From Rhizobium favelukesii (GTDB lineage Bacteria; Pseudomonadota; Alphaproteobacteria; Rhizobiales; Rhizobiaceae), in NCBI RefSeq assembly GCF_000577275.2, contig NZ_HG916852.1:3377001-3441000 (forward strand): 64,000 bases of DNA, given 5' to 3'. Within the stretch, counting starts at the first letter, position 1. Every line of letters starts with the position of its first letter. The notes under the pieces were generated by a model, which was not told the origin of the DNA, made no database searches, and saw nothing but the letters and a program-made list of their open reading frames with translations. Position numbers and translations under genes: made by a program. Positions 46,998-55,684 of this stretch are shown piece by piece.

Positions 46998-48848
46998 ATG
47001 GAAGCGTTCTACATCGTCGTACTGGTCTCGACGACGCTCGTGCTCCTCGCCGCATTTTCCAGCCTGCTCGCCTTCCGCTTCGGCGCTCCCCTCCTCCTGC
47101 TCTTCCTGGCGATCGGCCTGCTTGCGGGCACGGACGGCCTCGGCATCGAGTTCACCAACAATTATCTCGCCTACATCCTCGGCTCCATCGCGCTGGCAGT
47201 CATCCTGTTCGACTCCGGCTTCGGAACGCCGGTGCAGGCCTTCAAGCTTGCGGCCATACCCTCGCTGACGCTTGCCTCCGTTGGCGTCCTGATAACGGCC
47301 GCACTCATTGGCGTCGCCGCCATGTGGATGCTGAACTTCACCTTTCTGGAAGGCCTGCTGCTCGGCTCCATCGTCGCCTCCACTGACGCGGCGGCGGTCT
47401 TCTTCCTGCTGCGCATCGGCGGCATCAATATTCGCGACAAGGTGCGCTCGACGCTCGAGGTGGAATCTGGAACCAACGATCCGATGGCGATCTTCCTGAC
47501 CATCGCCCTCGTCGAGATTCTTGCCAGCGGCGAACGGTACCACGGCATCAACATCGGCATGCTTGCCATGTTCGTGCAGCAGATGGGCCTTGGCGTCATC
47601 CTCGGCCTGCTCGGGGGCATGATGATCGTTCTGATCGTGAGCAAGCTGGAGACGGATCGCGGCCTGACGCCGATCTTCGTGCTCGCTTTGGCGCTACTTG
47701 TCTTTTCGGCGACCGGCGCGGTCGGGGGAAGCGGTTTCCTTGCCGTCTACGTTGCCGGCATCTACGCTGGCAATCGCAGGCTCCATGGTTATGCCGCCAT
47801 CAAGCGCTTCCAGGACGGCATGACCTGGCTTGCCCAGATCATCATGTTCCTCGTCCTCGGCCTGCTGGCGACTCCGTCGCAGTTTCCCGCGATCGCCATC
47901 CCCGCCGTGCTGCTCGCCCTGTTCCTGATCTTCATCGCACGCCCGCTCGCCATCTGGCTGTCGCTGCTGCCCTTCGACTATACGCAGCAGGAGATCGGCT
48001 TTGTTGCATGGGTCGGTCTGCGCGGCGCCGTGTCGATCCTGCTTGCCATCATGCCCATTCTCGGCGGCCTGGAGAATGGTCAGGTCTATTTCAATACTGC
48101 CTTCATCATCGTGCTCGTCTCGCTTCTGGTGCAGGGCTGGACGATCAAGCCGGTCGCCAAGAAGCTTGGGCTCATCATCCCGCCGCGGATGGGCGCCGTT
48201 GACAAGGTGGAAGTCGATCTGCCTGGCGCAGCAAACCACGAGCTTCTGTCCTACCGCGTCGTCAAGGACAGCCCGGTGCTGCGCGGCGAGCGCATCCCGC
48301 GCTGGGCAACGCCGTCGCTCGTCATCCGCGATGGCAAGTCGATGCGCTACCAATATGCCGGAAGGTTGCGTGAGAACGATCTTGTCTATCTCTTCGTTGT
48401 TCCTTCCTATTCGCGGCTTCTCGACAAGCTCTTTGCCAGCCGTGCGCCGGTCGAGGAGGACGATGCCGATTTCTTCGGCGCCTTCGCGCTGTCTCCGGCC
48501 CGGCCGGCCGCCGATCTCGACGCTGCCTATGGCCCCGGCCTGCTGAACGAATCCGAGAAGGGCCTGACGATCGCCGAACTGATGAAACACCGCCTGGGCG
48601 GCAAAGCCGACTATGCCGACCGGGTGCGCCTCGGTTCCATCATCCTCATCGTGCGCGACCTCGACGACCACGATCACATCACCTCGGTCGGCATGTCGCT
48701 CGAGGCCCTCGAGCCTGCCACGGCCCTGCCGATCTTCCTCAATCTGCACGATATCATCGACCGCATCCACGAGCGTTTCAAAGGCCGCAGAAACCGCGAA
48801 GCAGCCGCCAGTGCGGCATCCGGCAAGGGCGATGAAAACCCGCAATGA
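46998..48848 (+). CDS. NhaP2-type potassium/proton antiporter
   Basis: 616 aa CPA1 exchanger. About 12-13 helices; conserved ILFDSGFGTPV, SIVASTDAAAVFFLLR and VESGTNDPMAIFL (ion site). From residue 400 on: a TrkA-C type regulatory domain (LLSYRVVKDSPVLRGERIPRWATPSLVIRDGK) and a C-terminal CorC/HlyC-like domain (TIAELMKHRLGGKADYADRVRLGSI). Keeps cytoplasmic K+ and pH. Same strand as pgk, 69 bases before it. Confidence 0.92.
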   Translation: MEAFYIVVLVSTTLVLLAAFSSLLAFRFGAPLLLLFLAIGLLAGTDGLGIEFTNNYLAYILGSIALAVILFDSGFGTPVQAFKLAAIPSLTLASVGVLITAALIGVAAMWMLNFTFLEGLLLGSIVASTDAAAVFFLLRIGGINIRDKVRSTLEVESGTNDPMAIFLTIALVEILASGERYHGINIGMLAMFVQQMGLGVILGLLGGMMIVLIVSKLETDRGLTPIFVLALALLVFSATGAVGGSGFLAVYVAGIYAGNRRLHGYAAIKRFQDGMTWLAQIIMFLVLGLLATPSQFPAIAIPAVLLALFLIFIARPLAIWLSLLPFDYTQQEIGFVAWVGLRGAVSILLAIMPILGGLENGQVYFNTAFIIVLVSLLVQGWTIKPVAKKLGLIIPPRMGAVDKVEVDLPGAANHELLSYRVVKDSPVLRGERIPRWATPSLVIRDGKSMRYQYAGRLRENDLVYLFVVPSYSRLLDKLFASRAPVEEDDADFFGAFALSPARPAADLDAAYGPGLLNESEKGLTIAELMKHRLGGKADYADRVRLGSIILIVRDLDDHDHITSVGMSLEALEPATALPIFLNLHDIIDRIHERFKGRRNREAAASAASGKGDENPQ

Positions 48849-48917
48849 CCGCCTTGCGTCTGCGGTCATCCTTGCTATGGTCCCCGCATCTTTGGGCAAT
48901 AACGAACGGACTTTTCC

Positions 48918-50120
48918 ATGCCTTCCTTCAAGACCCTCGACGACCTCAACGACATTGCCGGCAAGCGCGTCCTCGTTCGCGTTGACCTCAACGTTCCGGT
49001 CAAAGACGGCAAAGTGACCGACATCACGCGGATCGAGCGCGTTGCTCCGACGATCATCGAGCTGTCGAAGAAAGGTGCCAAGGTCATCTTGCTGGCACAC
49101 TTCGGCCGCCCTAAGGACGGTCCGTCGCCGGACCTCTCGCTGTCGCTGATCGCTCCGTCTGTCGAGGAGGTGCTTGACCGCCCGGTCGCGACGGCGAGCG
49201 ACGTCATCGGCGATGCCGCAGCCGCTGCGATTGCATCGATGAAGGACGGCGACATCCTGCTTCTCGAAAACACCCGCTTCCACAAGGGCGAAGAAAAGAA
49301 CGACCCGGACTTCGTCAAGGCGCTTGCGGCAAATGGCGATATCTACGTCAACGATGCGTTCTCCGCTGCCCACCGCGCGCATGCCTCGACGGAAGGCCTC
49401 GCGCATCATCTTCCTGCGCATGCCGGCCGCACGATGCAGGCCGAGCTCGAGGCGCTGGAAAGCGGCCTTGGCAATCCGGCCCGACCGGTCGTGGCCATTG
49501 TCGGCGGCGCCAAGGTGTCAACCAAGATCGATCTCTTGATGAACCTCGTGAAGAAGGTCGATGCGCTGGTGATCGGCGGCGGCATGGCGAACACCTTCAT
49601 CGCCGCGCGCGGCACCAATGTGGGCAAGTCGCTCTGCGAGCATGATCTTGCAGAGACCGCAAAGCAGATCATGATCGAAGCGGCCACGGCCGGCTGCGCC
49701 ATCATTCTTCCCGAGGACGGCGTCGTTGCCCGCGAATTCAAGGCGAACGCAACCAACGAGATCGTCGCGATCGACGCGATCCCGGCCGATGCCATGGTCC
49801 TCGACGTGGGCCCGAAATCGATCGAGGCGGTCAAAGCATGGATCGAGCGCGCCCAGACCCTGGTCTGGAACGGACCGCTCGGCGCATTCGAGATCGAACC
49901 GTTCGACAAGGCGACGGTCGCCGCAGCGAGATACGCGGCCGAGCGCACCAGGGCCGGCAAGCTCGTCTCGGTTGCCGGCGGTGGCGACACGGTCTCGGCC
50001 CTGAACCACGCCGGCGTTGCCGACGATTTCAGCTATGTGTCGACTGCAGGCGGCGCCTTCCTCGAATGGATGGAGGGCAAAGCGCTTCCCGGCGTTTCCG
50101 TCCTGTCCAAAGCGAAATAA
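48918..50120 (+). CDS. pgk: Phosphoglycerate kinase
   Basis: 400 aa. Substrate site [15 protein letters not shown]; hinge [18 protein letters not shown]; nucleotide site [12 protein letters not shown] and [16 protein letters not shown]. Generates ATP in glycolysis or consumes it in gluconeogenesis. Followed by a strong terminator. Confidence 0.98.
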   Translation: MPSFKTLDDLNDIAGKRVLVRVDLNVPVKDGKVTDITRIERVAPTIIELSKKGAKVILLAHFGRPKDGPSPDLSLSLIAPSVEEVLDRPVATASDVIGDAAAAAIASMKDGDILLLENTRFHKGEEKNDPDFVKALAANGDIYVNDAFSAAHRAHASTEGLAHHLPAHAGRTMQAELEALESGLGNPARPVVAIVGGAKVSTKIDLLMNLVKKVDALVIGGGMANTFIAARGTNVGKSLCEHDLAETAKQIMIEAATAGCAIILPEDGVVAREFKANATNEIVAIDAIPADAMVLDVGPKSIEAVKAWIERAQTLVWNGPLGAFEIEPFDKATVAAARYAAERTRAGKLVSVAGGGDTVSALNHAGVADDFSYVSTAGGAFLEWMEGKALPGVSVLSKAK

Positions 50121-50158
50121 TCAGCACAAACGGATTTAACAAATTTTACATGTAGATA

Positions 50159-50188
50159 GACCGCGGCGCGAAAGCTCCGCGGTCTTTT
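50159..50188 (+). terminator. Intrinsic terminator after pgk
   Basis: GACCGCGG / CCGCGGTC perfect 8-bp stem with a 10-base loop, then TTTT. Isolates pgk from the aldolase gene. Confidence 0.85.
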
Positions 50189-50215
50189 GCTCACTGCGAG
50201 TACAAAAGTTCAAAC

Positions 50216-50231
50216 TTTCAAACGATTGAAA
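50216..50231. promoter_or_regulatory. LacI-type palindrome upstream of the aldolase gene
   Basis: TTTCAAACGATTGAAA: arms TTTCAA / TTGAAA around a central CG, resembling operators of LacI-family regulators. About 110 bases before the aldolase ATG. A neighbouring AAAGTT-CA-AACTTT (50205-50218) overlaps its left side. Confidence 0.45.
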
Positions 50232-50235
50232 AAAA

Positions 50236-50249
50236 TTCAAACGTTTCAA
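50236..50249. promoter_or_regulatory. Second LacI-like site upstream of the aldolase gene
   Basis: TTCAAACGTTTCAA, with the symmetric core AAACGTTT. Together with the first site it forms a GATTGAAA...TTTCAATC inverted repeat (50224-50251). A tandem of two operator-like sites. Confidence 0.4.
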
Positions 50250-50340
50250 TCAATTTTGCTGCCGTTTTCCCACCCATAAACTTCTGTTATCCGCGACCTA
50301 TATTCATCGATTGACGATTTTTTGCTGTGGAGAAGGCGAT

Positions 50341-51366
50341 ATGAGCGAACGTTTGGAAGACATTGCCGTGCGTATGGTAGCTGGTGGCCGCGGGCTGCTT
50401 GCAGCGGATGAATCGACAGGCACGATCGGAAAGCGGTTCGACACGATCGGACTTCAATCGACGGAGACGAGCCGCCGCGACTACCGCGAAATGCTGTTCC
50501 GCACGGAAGACGCGATGCGTCAGTATATTTCCGGCGCGATCCTCTACGAGGAAACCCTCCACCAGAAGGCGGCAGACGGCACGCCCTTCGTCGACATCAT
50601 CCGCGCGGCCGACAGCATTCCGGGCATCAAGGTCGATATCGGCGCGAAGCCGATGGCAGCCTATCCCGGCGAAACCATCACCGAAGGCCTCGACGGGCTG
50701 GCAGAGCGGCTGGCGAAGTACTATGAAGCCGGCGCCCGCTTCGCCAAGTGGCGCGGTGTCATCGCAATCTCTCCCACCCTCCCGACATGGGGCTCCATGA
50801 AGGCCAATGCGCATGCGCTCGCCCGCTATGCTGCGCTGTGCCAGCAAGCCAACATCGTTCCGATCGTCGAGCCTGAGTGCCTGATGGATGGCAAGCCGGG
50901 TGACCACAACATCGATCGCTGCGCCGAGGTCACGGAATGGACGCTGCGCACGGTCTTCGAAGAACTGGCTGATGCCCGTGTCAGCCTCGAGGGCATGATC
51001 TTGAAGCCGAACATGGTCATCGATGGCAAGAACGCCCGCAAGGCATCGGTGGCCGAGGTCGCCGAGCGCACGGTCGAGGTGCTGAAGCGCACCGTCCCGT
51101 CCGCCGTTCCGGGCATCGCCTTTCTCTCCGGCGGCCAGTCCAGCGAAGAAGCGACGGCGCATCTTTCCGCGATCAACTCCGGCTACGACCTACCATGGGC
51201 CGTCACCTTCTCCTACGGCCGCGCCCTGCAGGATACGGCGCTGAAGGCCTGGGGCGGCAAGCCGGAAAACGTCGCCGCCGGCCAGCGCGCCTTTGCCCAT
51301 CGCGCCGAGATGAACAGCCTCGCCGCCAAGGGCAGCTGGAAGAAGGACCTCGAGCAGGCCGCGTAA
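50341..51366 (+). CDS. Class I fructose-bisphosphate aldolase
   Basis: 341 aa. MSERLEDIAVRMVAGGRGLLAADESTGTIGKRF is typical of class I; the Schiff-base lysine is K222 in EGMILKPNMV, and the C-terminal FLSGGQSSEEATAHL phosphate loop is present. Start chosen at 50341 with GGAGAAGG upstream. Downstream of operator-like repeats that may give sugar-responsive control. Confidence 0.96.
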   Translation: MSERLEDIAVRMVAGGRGLLAADESTGTIGKRFDTIGLQSTETSRRDYREMLFRTEDAMRQYISGAILYEETLHQKAADGTPFVDIIRAADSIPGIKVDIGAKPMAAYPGETITEGLDGLAERLAKYYEAGARFAKWRGVIAISPTLPTWGSMKANAHALARYAALCQQANIVPIVEPECLMDGKPGDHNIDRCAEVTEWTLRTVFEELADARVSLEGMILKPNMVIDGKNARKASVAEVAERTVEVLKRTVPSAVPGIAFLSGGQSSEEATAHLSAINSGYDLPWAVTFSYGRALQDTALKAWGGKPENVAAGQRAFAHRAEMNSLAAKGSWKKDLEQAA

Positions 51367-51393
51367 GCCTCTTCTCGACTGACGAAACGGAAG

Positions 51394-51422
51394 AAACCGG
51401 TCGCCAAGGCGGCCGGTTTTTC
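51394..51422 (+). terminator. Intrinsic terminator after the aldolase gene
   Basis: AACCGG-CGCC / GGCG-CCGGTT stem followed by five T. Confidence 0.75.
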
Positions 51423-51506
51423 CATTGTAACGGCGACAAGTTTTCCGCTTCTTCAGCCGGCCGATCGCCGGTAGAGATCATGGCTTCAGCCAGTTCGGGA
51501 ACCGCC

Positions 51507-52424
51507 ATGAAAACCGTTGCTTTCACGACCGTCGATGTCTTCACCTCCGCTCGCTTCGAGGGTAACCCGCTGGCTGTGATCACGGAAGCGCGTGGGCTAA
51601 CCGATACTGACATGCAGAACATCGCCGCCGAGTTCGGCTATTCGGAAGTTACCTTCGTCCTGCCGCCGGAAGATCCGGCAAATACCGCCCGCGTCCGCAT
51701 CTTCACACCGACGATGGAAGTGCCCTTCGCCGGACATCCGAACGTCGGAACGGCCTATGTGCTCGGGCAGCAGGCGCATGTCTTCGGGCGGCCAGTCGGC
51801 GACCGCCTGCGCTTCGAGGAGAAGGCCGGCCTCGTCGAAGTCGATTTGAAGCGCAACGGCAATGAGGTGCTGTCGGCGGCCATTCGGGCGCCGAAGCCGC
51901 TCGCCATCGGCGCCACGGTCTCTGAGCAGACTGTTGCCCGTTGCATCGCGATCGGGCCGCAGGATATCCGCGTGGCGAAGCATTCGCCGGTTGTTGCATC
52001 GGTGGGGCTGAGTTTCGTCGTTGCCGAACTTGCAGATCTTGCCGCCCTTGGCCGCGCCCGCCCGAACCTTGCATACTTTCAAGACGCTGCCGCCCCGACC
52101 GCCGAAGGCAACCACGACTTCTCGCTGTTCGTCTACGTCCGCTCCGGGGAAAACCCATGGACGATCCGCGCACGGATGTTTGCGCCGCTCGACAACGTGC
52201 CGGAAGATCCGGCGACCGGCAGCGCCTCGGCGGCACTCGGCGCCTACCTCCTTTCGCTAGAGCCGGATGCGAACATGAGCGTTTCGCTGACCATAGAGCA
52301 AGGCGTCGAGATGGGACGCCGCAGCATCATCGCAATTGACGTGGTCAAGAAGGACGGCATCGTCACCGACGTGACGATTTCGGGCGGCTGCGCGCCTGTC
52401 ATGCGCGGTGAAATCGCGTACTAG
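51507..52424 (+). CDS. PhzF-family isomerase
   Basis: 305 aa diaminopimelate-epimerase-fold protein. Conserved [24 protein letters not shown] (catalytic Glu), [14 protein letters not shown] and [17 protein letters not shown]. An earlier in-frame ATG (51480) is possible. Substrate unknown in rhizobia. Its stop TAG overlaps, by CTAG, the stop of the convergent small gene. Confidence 0.9.
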   Translation: MKTVAFTTVDVFTSARFEGNPLAVITEARGLTDTDMQNIAAEFGYSEVTFVLPPEDPANTARVRIFTPTMEVPFAGHPNVGTAYVLGQQAHVFGRPVGDRLRFEEKAGLVEVDLKRNGNEVLSAAIRAPKPLAIGATVSEQTVARCIAIGPQDIRVAKHSPVVASVGLSFVVAELADLAALGRARPNLAYFQDAAAPTAEGNHDFSLFVYVRSGENPWTIRARMFAPLDNVPEDPATGSASAALGAYLLSLEPDANMSVSLTIEQGVEMGRRSIIAIDVVKKDGIVTDVTISGGCAPVMRGEIAY

Positions 52425-52585
52425 ACGAAGACATCGCGCCCGATCAGCGCCACCGCCCAGATCGCGAAGGCGATCAGCGCGATCTTCCAGAAATCCATGC
52501 GTCGCTGCAGCCCGGGAACACCCAGCGGCTTGATCAGCTGAATCGCCATCGCCAGGATGAGCAGCAGAGCGATCAGCTTCGTCAT
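52421..52585 (-). CDS. Small two-helix membrane protein, unknown
   Basis: 54 aa: MTKLIALLLILAMAIQLIKPLGVPGLQRR then [23 protein letters not shown]. Two hydrophobic helices with a short basic loop. Longer in-frame reading to 52735 is cysteine-rich and unlikely. Weak ribosome binding site. Confidence 0.55.
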   Translation of the reverse strand: MTKLIALLLILAMAIQLIKPLGVPGLQRRMDFWKIALIAFAIWAVALIGRDVFV

Positions 52586-52756
52586 GTCTTTATTTTTCCA
52601 TCTCTTATGAATGTCACAGGACGGACATTTTTTCGCGTCACGACTGCATTTATTCATGCCGTAAAGGCATTTGGGGGCACAATCAATCATCTCGAGGCTG
52701 GGCGACACTGCGTGTTGCCATATGACCTTTGACATTCAACGCATAGAGTCTGCTAA

Positions 52757-54037
52757 ATGAAAAGAAATCTGCTGTCCGTCGCCTCGCTTCTCTTCGGGAC
52801 GCTCTTTCTCTTCATGGGCAACGGGTTGCAGGGCATCCTGCTTCCGATGCGCGGCAATCTGGAAGGCTACGCAACAACCACCCTCGGCCTGCTCGGCACC
52901 TCCTGGGCCGCTGGCTTCGTCATCGGCTGCCTCGTCGCACCGAAACTTGTGCGCCGTGTCGGCCACGTGCGGGCCTTCTCCGGCTTCATTGCCATCATCG
53001 CAATCATCGCGCTTGTCAGCGGTATCATCATCCACCCGGTCTGGTGGGTGCTGTTGCGAGCCGTCACCGGCTTTGCGACCGCCGGCACTTCGATGATCAT
53101 CGAGAGCTGGCTGAACGAGCGCGCTACCAATGAGAGCCGCGGCGCGATCTTCTCGCTCTATATCGCCATTACACTCTTCGGCGTCGTGGCGGGCCAGATG
53201 ATGATCCCGCTGGAGGATGTGCGCACGCCCGTCCTGTTCATGATCTGCGGCATCTTCTACTGCATCGCGATGCTTCCGACGACGCTCTCGACCGCAGCCT
53301 CGCCGCAGCCGCTGAAGGCCGTCAAGCTCGATCTGCCAGCCCTTTACCGCAACTCCCCCGTATCCTGCCTTGGCATTCTTCTCGTCGGCATCGCCAACGG
53401 CGCCTATGGTACGCTGGGTGCGGTCTTCGGCGCGGGCTCCGGCCTTTCCGATACCAGCATTGCCATCATGATGAGCGCCACCATTTTCGCCGGCGCCCTG
53501 ATGCAGCTGCCGGCAGGTCGCCTTTCTGATCGCATCGATCGCCGCCACGTGCTCGCGGCGATGTCCGCAATTGCTGCTATCGCCGGCCTGCTGCTGGCGA
53601 TCCTGCAGCCCTCCTCGCCCTACTTCATCATCGGCCTTGTCGTGCTCTACGGCGCCGTTGCAAACACGCTCTATCCAATCGCGGTCGCACACGCCAACGA
53701 CTATGCCTCCGCCGAGGACTTCGTGAAGGTATCCGGCGGACTGCTGCTCCTCTACGGCATCGGCACCATCATCGGCCCGACCATCGGCGGCCCAGTCATG
53801 TCGATGATCAGCCCGCACGCCCTGTTCCTGGTAACGGCGGTCGCCCATGTGCTGATCACCGCCTACGCCATCATTCGCAGCCGCATGCGCGCCGCCGTTC
53901 CGGTCGGCGACCGCGACGCCTTTACCACCATTCCGACGGCCACGTCGCAAACGCTGACGCCCGAAAGCATGTCGCTTGCGGACCGCGGAACCGGCAAGAC
54001 TCCCGAAACCGGCGATCCTGCCCTAAAATATAGCTGA
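52757..54037 (+). CDS. MFS transporter
   Basis: 426 aa with about 12 helices; the MFS loop 2-3 motif is present as GCLVAPKLVRRVGHVRAFSG. Resembles YcaD/UhpC-like proteins annotated as predicted transporters. Substrate unknown. DUF1192 starts 22 bases later, so they may form a unit. Confidence 0.88.
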   Translation: MKRNLLSVASLLFGTLFLFMGNGLQGILLPMRGNLEGYATTTLGLLGTSWAAGFVIGCLVAPKLVRRVGHVRAFSGFIAIIAIIALVSGIIIHPVWWVLLRAVTGFATAGTSMIIESWLNERATNESRGAIFSLYIAITLFGVVAGQMMIPLEDVRTPVLFMICGIFYCIAMLPTTLSTAASPQPLKAVKLDLPALYRNSPVSCLGILLVGIANGAYGTLGAVFGAGSGLSDTSIAIMMSATIFAGALMQLPAGRLSDRIDRRHVLAAMSAIAAIAGLLLAILQPSSPYFIIGLVVLYGAVANTLYPIAVAHANDYASAEDFVKVSGGLLLLYGIGTIIGPTIGGPVMSMISPHALFLVTAVAHVLITAYAIIRSRMRAAVPVGDRDAFTTIPTATSQTLTPESMSLADRGTGKTPETGDPALKYS

Positions 54038-54059
54038 GGCAAAAAAGGGAGGACTCCAT

Positions 54060-54251
54060 ATGAGCTTCATCGACGACGACCGGCCGCAGAAGAAGGTTAC
54101 GCACGAGATCGGTGCCGACCTCTCCACCTTATCGGTCGACGAGTTGCGAGCGCGCGTCGCGCTGCTCAAAGCCGAGATCGTGAGAATCGAAGCAGAGGCC
54201 GCCAGCAAGACATCGACAAGATCAGCGGCGGAAAGCCTCTTCCGCTCGTAA
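54060..54251 (+). CDS. DUF1192 protein
   Basis: 63 aa. MSFIDDDRPQKKVTHEIGADLSTLSVDELRARVALLKAEIVRIEAEAASK is the DUF1192 pattern, with a coiled-coil second half. Good GGAGG ribosome binding site. Often found beside rcdA in Rhizobiales; function unknown. Confidence 0.9.
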   Translation: MSFIDDDRPQKKVTHEIGADLSTLSVDELRARVALLKAEIVRIEAEAASKTSTRSAAESLFRS

Positions 54252-54309
54252 TTCGAGAGCGGGGTATTACAGCAAACTAGCGCTCGAAAGGTGTTAATCC
54301 GGGACAGGT

Positions 54310-54324
54310 TTAAGCGGCCATTAA
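54310..54324. promoter_or_regulatory. CtrA-type box 1 (TTAA-N7-TTAA)
   Basis: TTAAGCGGCCATTAA, a perfect match to the full CtrA site. It is followed at 54329-54335 by TTATAAG, placing the box at a -35 position of a promoter that would start near 54343. Confidence 0.65.
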
Positions 54325-54342
54325 GCTTTATAAGGTATTACT

Positions 54343-54452
54343 GTACTCATCCAGATCTTCTCTGGATCTCAGACAGTTTTCCATGCGGTGAATTGGTCTG
54401 ATTTTTCTCCCTGTTTTACCTTGAGAGCCGCTTTTGCGGCTCTTCTTTTTTA
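54343..54452 (+). ncRNA. Candidate small RNA under a CtrA-type promoter
   Basis: About 110 bases. From a likely start after TTATAAG it contains the stem ATCCAGA-TCTTC-TCTGGAT (54349-54367), a single-stranded AU-rich middle and a strong terminator (54424-54452). Organisation fits a rhizobial trans-acting sRNA. It could instead be only the terminator of the DUF1192 operon. Confidence 0.45.
54424..54452 (+). terminator. Intrinsic terminator before rcdA
   Basis: AGAGCCGC / GCGGCTCT perfect 8-bp stem, TTTT loop, then TCTTTTTTT. Ends the candidate sRNA or the DUF1192 transcript. Confidence 0.85.
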
Positions 54453-54487
54453 TTGCGCTGGGGACCATTTCCATGAAACTGTGGAAG

Positions 54488-54502
54488 TTAACCCTTTCTT
54501 AA
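54488..54502. promoter_or_regulatory. CtrA-type box 2 (TTAA-N7-TTAA)
   Basis: TTAACCCTTTCTTAA, a second perfect match, about 125 bases before the rcdA ATG and after the terminator, so positioned to control rcdA itself. Confidence 0.65.
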
Positions 54503-54627
54503 GAAACGCCTTGCGCAATTCCGCTAAAGCTACCATCTTAAAAGCATAAAGAACGGCCGGAGAGACCTTTTCCCTTCGGCGGGCGTTACCTGACCATAAG
54601 TAGATGCGTGCAACAGGGACTGTTTAA

Positions 54628-55143
54628 ATGTCAGAGCTTGGATTGAATACAATCAGTTTTGCAGGTCGCGCTGCCGCATCCTCGCAGTTCAAGGCGCTGT
54701 ATTCGGAAGGCATGTCGCTGGTCGAAGAAACCGCCGCCTATCTCGATGGCCAGGGTCGCACAGCCTCCAAGGTTCTGCCGCGCATGGCGTCCGTTCTCTA
54801 TGCGGCAGAGTCGATGCGACTGACCACCCGCCTCATGCAGATGGCCTCCTGGCTGCTGCTGCAGCGCGCCGTTAACAACGGCGAGATGTCGCGCGATCAG
54901 GTTCTGGCCGAGAAGAACAAGGTTCGCCTCGACGGCTTTAACGTCGATCGCAACGCACCGGGCTGGGGCGATCTGCCGGAATCCTTCCGCCACCTGATCG
55001 AACGCTCGTTGCGCCTGCAGAACCGCGTCGCCCTGCTCGATCGCGAAATCTATCGCCCGGCCGAGGCACCGATCGTTCCCGATAACCAGAACAGCGTCCA
55101 GGCTCAGCTCAGCCTGCTGCAGACGGCCTTCGGCAACAACTGA
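54628..55143 (+). CDS. rcdA: RcdA/DUF1465-family adaptor of CtrA degradation
   Basis: 171 aa helical bundle (DUF1465). Family phrase AYLDGQGRTASKVLPRMASVLYAAESMRLTTRLMQMASWLLLQRAVNNGEMS. In Caulobacter RcdA helps deliver CtrA to ClpXP; in Sinorhizobium it is important for the cell cycle. With CtrA boxes upstream, a feedback loop is likely. Ends before a strong terminator. Confidence 0.9.
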   Translation: MSELGLNTISFAGRAAASSQFKALYSEGMSLVEETAAYLDGQGRTASKVLPRMASVLYAAESMRLTTRLMQMASWLLLQRAVNNGEMSRDQVLAEKNKVRLDGFNVDRNAPGWGDLPESFRHLIERSLRLQNRVALLDREIYRPAEAPIVPDNQNSVQAQLSLLQTAFGNN

Positions 55144-55166
55144 GCCGCCTCAAACTGAATTCACGA

Positions 55167-55197
55167 AACCGGCTGCGTCCTGCGCAGCCGGTTTTTC
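55167..55197 (+). terminator. Intrinsic terminator after rcdA
   Basis: AACCGGCTGCG / CGCAGCCGGTT stem with a short loop and TTTTT. Confidence 0.85.
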
Positions 55198-55246
55198 GTT
55201 GTGTGCGCAACAGAAAGCAACGCCAGGGCATGCGCTCAAAAACAAA

Positions 55247-55272
55247 GAGCCCCGCCGAAGCGGGGCTCTTTC
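55247..55272 (-). terminator. Intrinsic terminator after rpmE
   Basis: AGAGCCCCGC / GCGGGGCTCT perfect 10-bp stem with a 4-base loop; on the minus strand it is followed by TTTGTTTTT. Confidence 0.85.
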
Positions 55273-55294
55273 AAATTCCACCAAGTGGCAACAA

Positions 55295-55516
55295 TTAGAG
55301 GCCGAGGCCGCCGAAACGCTTGTTGAACTTGGAAACGCGGCCGCCACGGTCCATGAGCTGCTGGTTGCCACCAGTCCATGCCGGATGCGACTTGGAGTCG
55401 ATTTCGAGGTTCATGACTGCGCCTTCAGAGCCCCAGGTCGAACGGGTCTCGTATTCGGTGCCGTCGGTCATGACTACCTTGATCGTGTGATAGTCGGGAT
55501 GGATATCTGCCTTCAT
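55295..55516 (-). CDS. rpmE: 50S ribosomal protein L31
   Basis: 73 aa: [32 protein letters not shown]... [29 protein letters not shown]. Lacks the CxxC zinc cysteines, so it is the zinc-independent version usual in alphaproteobacteria. Start 55516. Confidence 0.97.
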   Translation of the reverse strand: MKADIHPDYHTIKVVMTDGTEYETRSTWGSEGAVMNLEIDSKSHPAWTGGNQQLMDRGGRVSKFNKRFGGLGL

Positions 55517-55684
55517 AACAATCTTCCTGCCATGCAACGTCCAAATTGACGCATCATCATTGCGACAAGAGGACCGATTGAATAAATGAAGCCGCAGACG
55601 CAAACGCCACGGCTTCCCATTAGGATGGGCTGCCTATACATGAAGGCCGGCAGGATAACAAGAGCCATCGGCCGCGGATAAGCG

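Larger units (their letters stand above)
54252..54627. other. Regulatory spacer upstream of rcdA
   Basis: 376 bases with no coding frame but two CtrA-type boxes, a stem-loop, and an intrinsic terminator, each listed separately. The likely content is a small RNA gene followed by the rcdA promoter. Confidence 0.6.
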
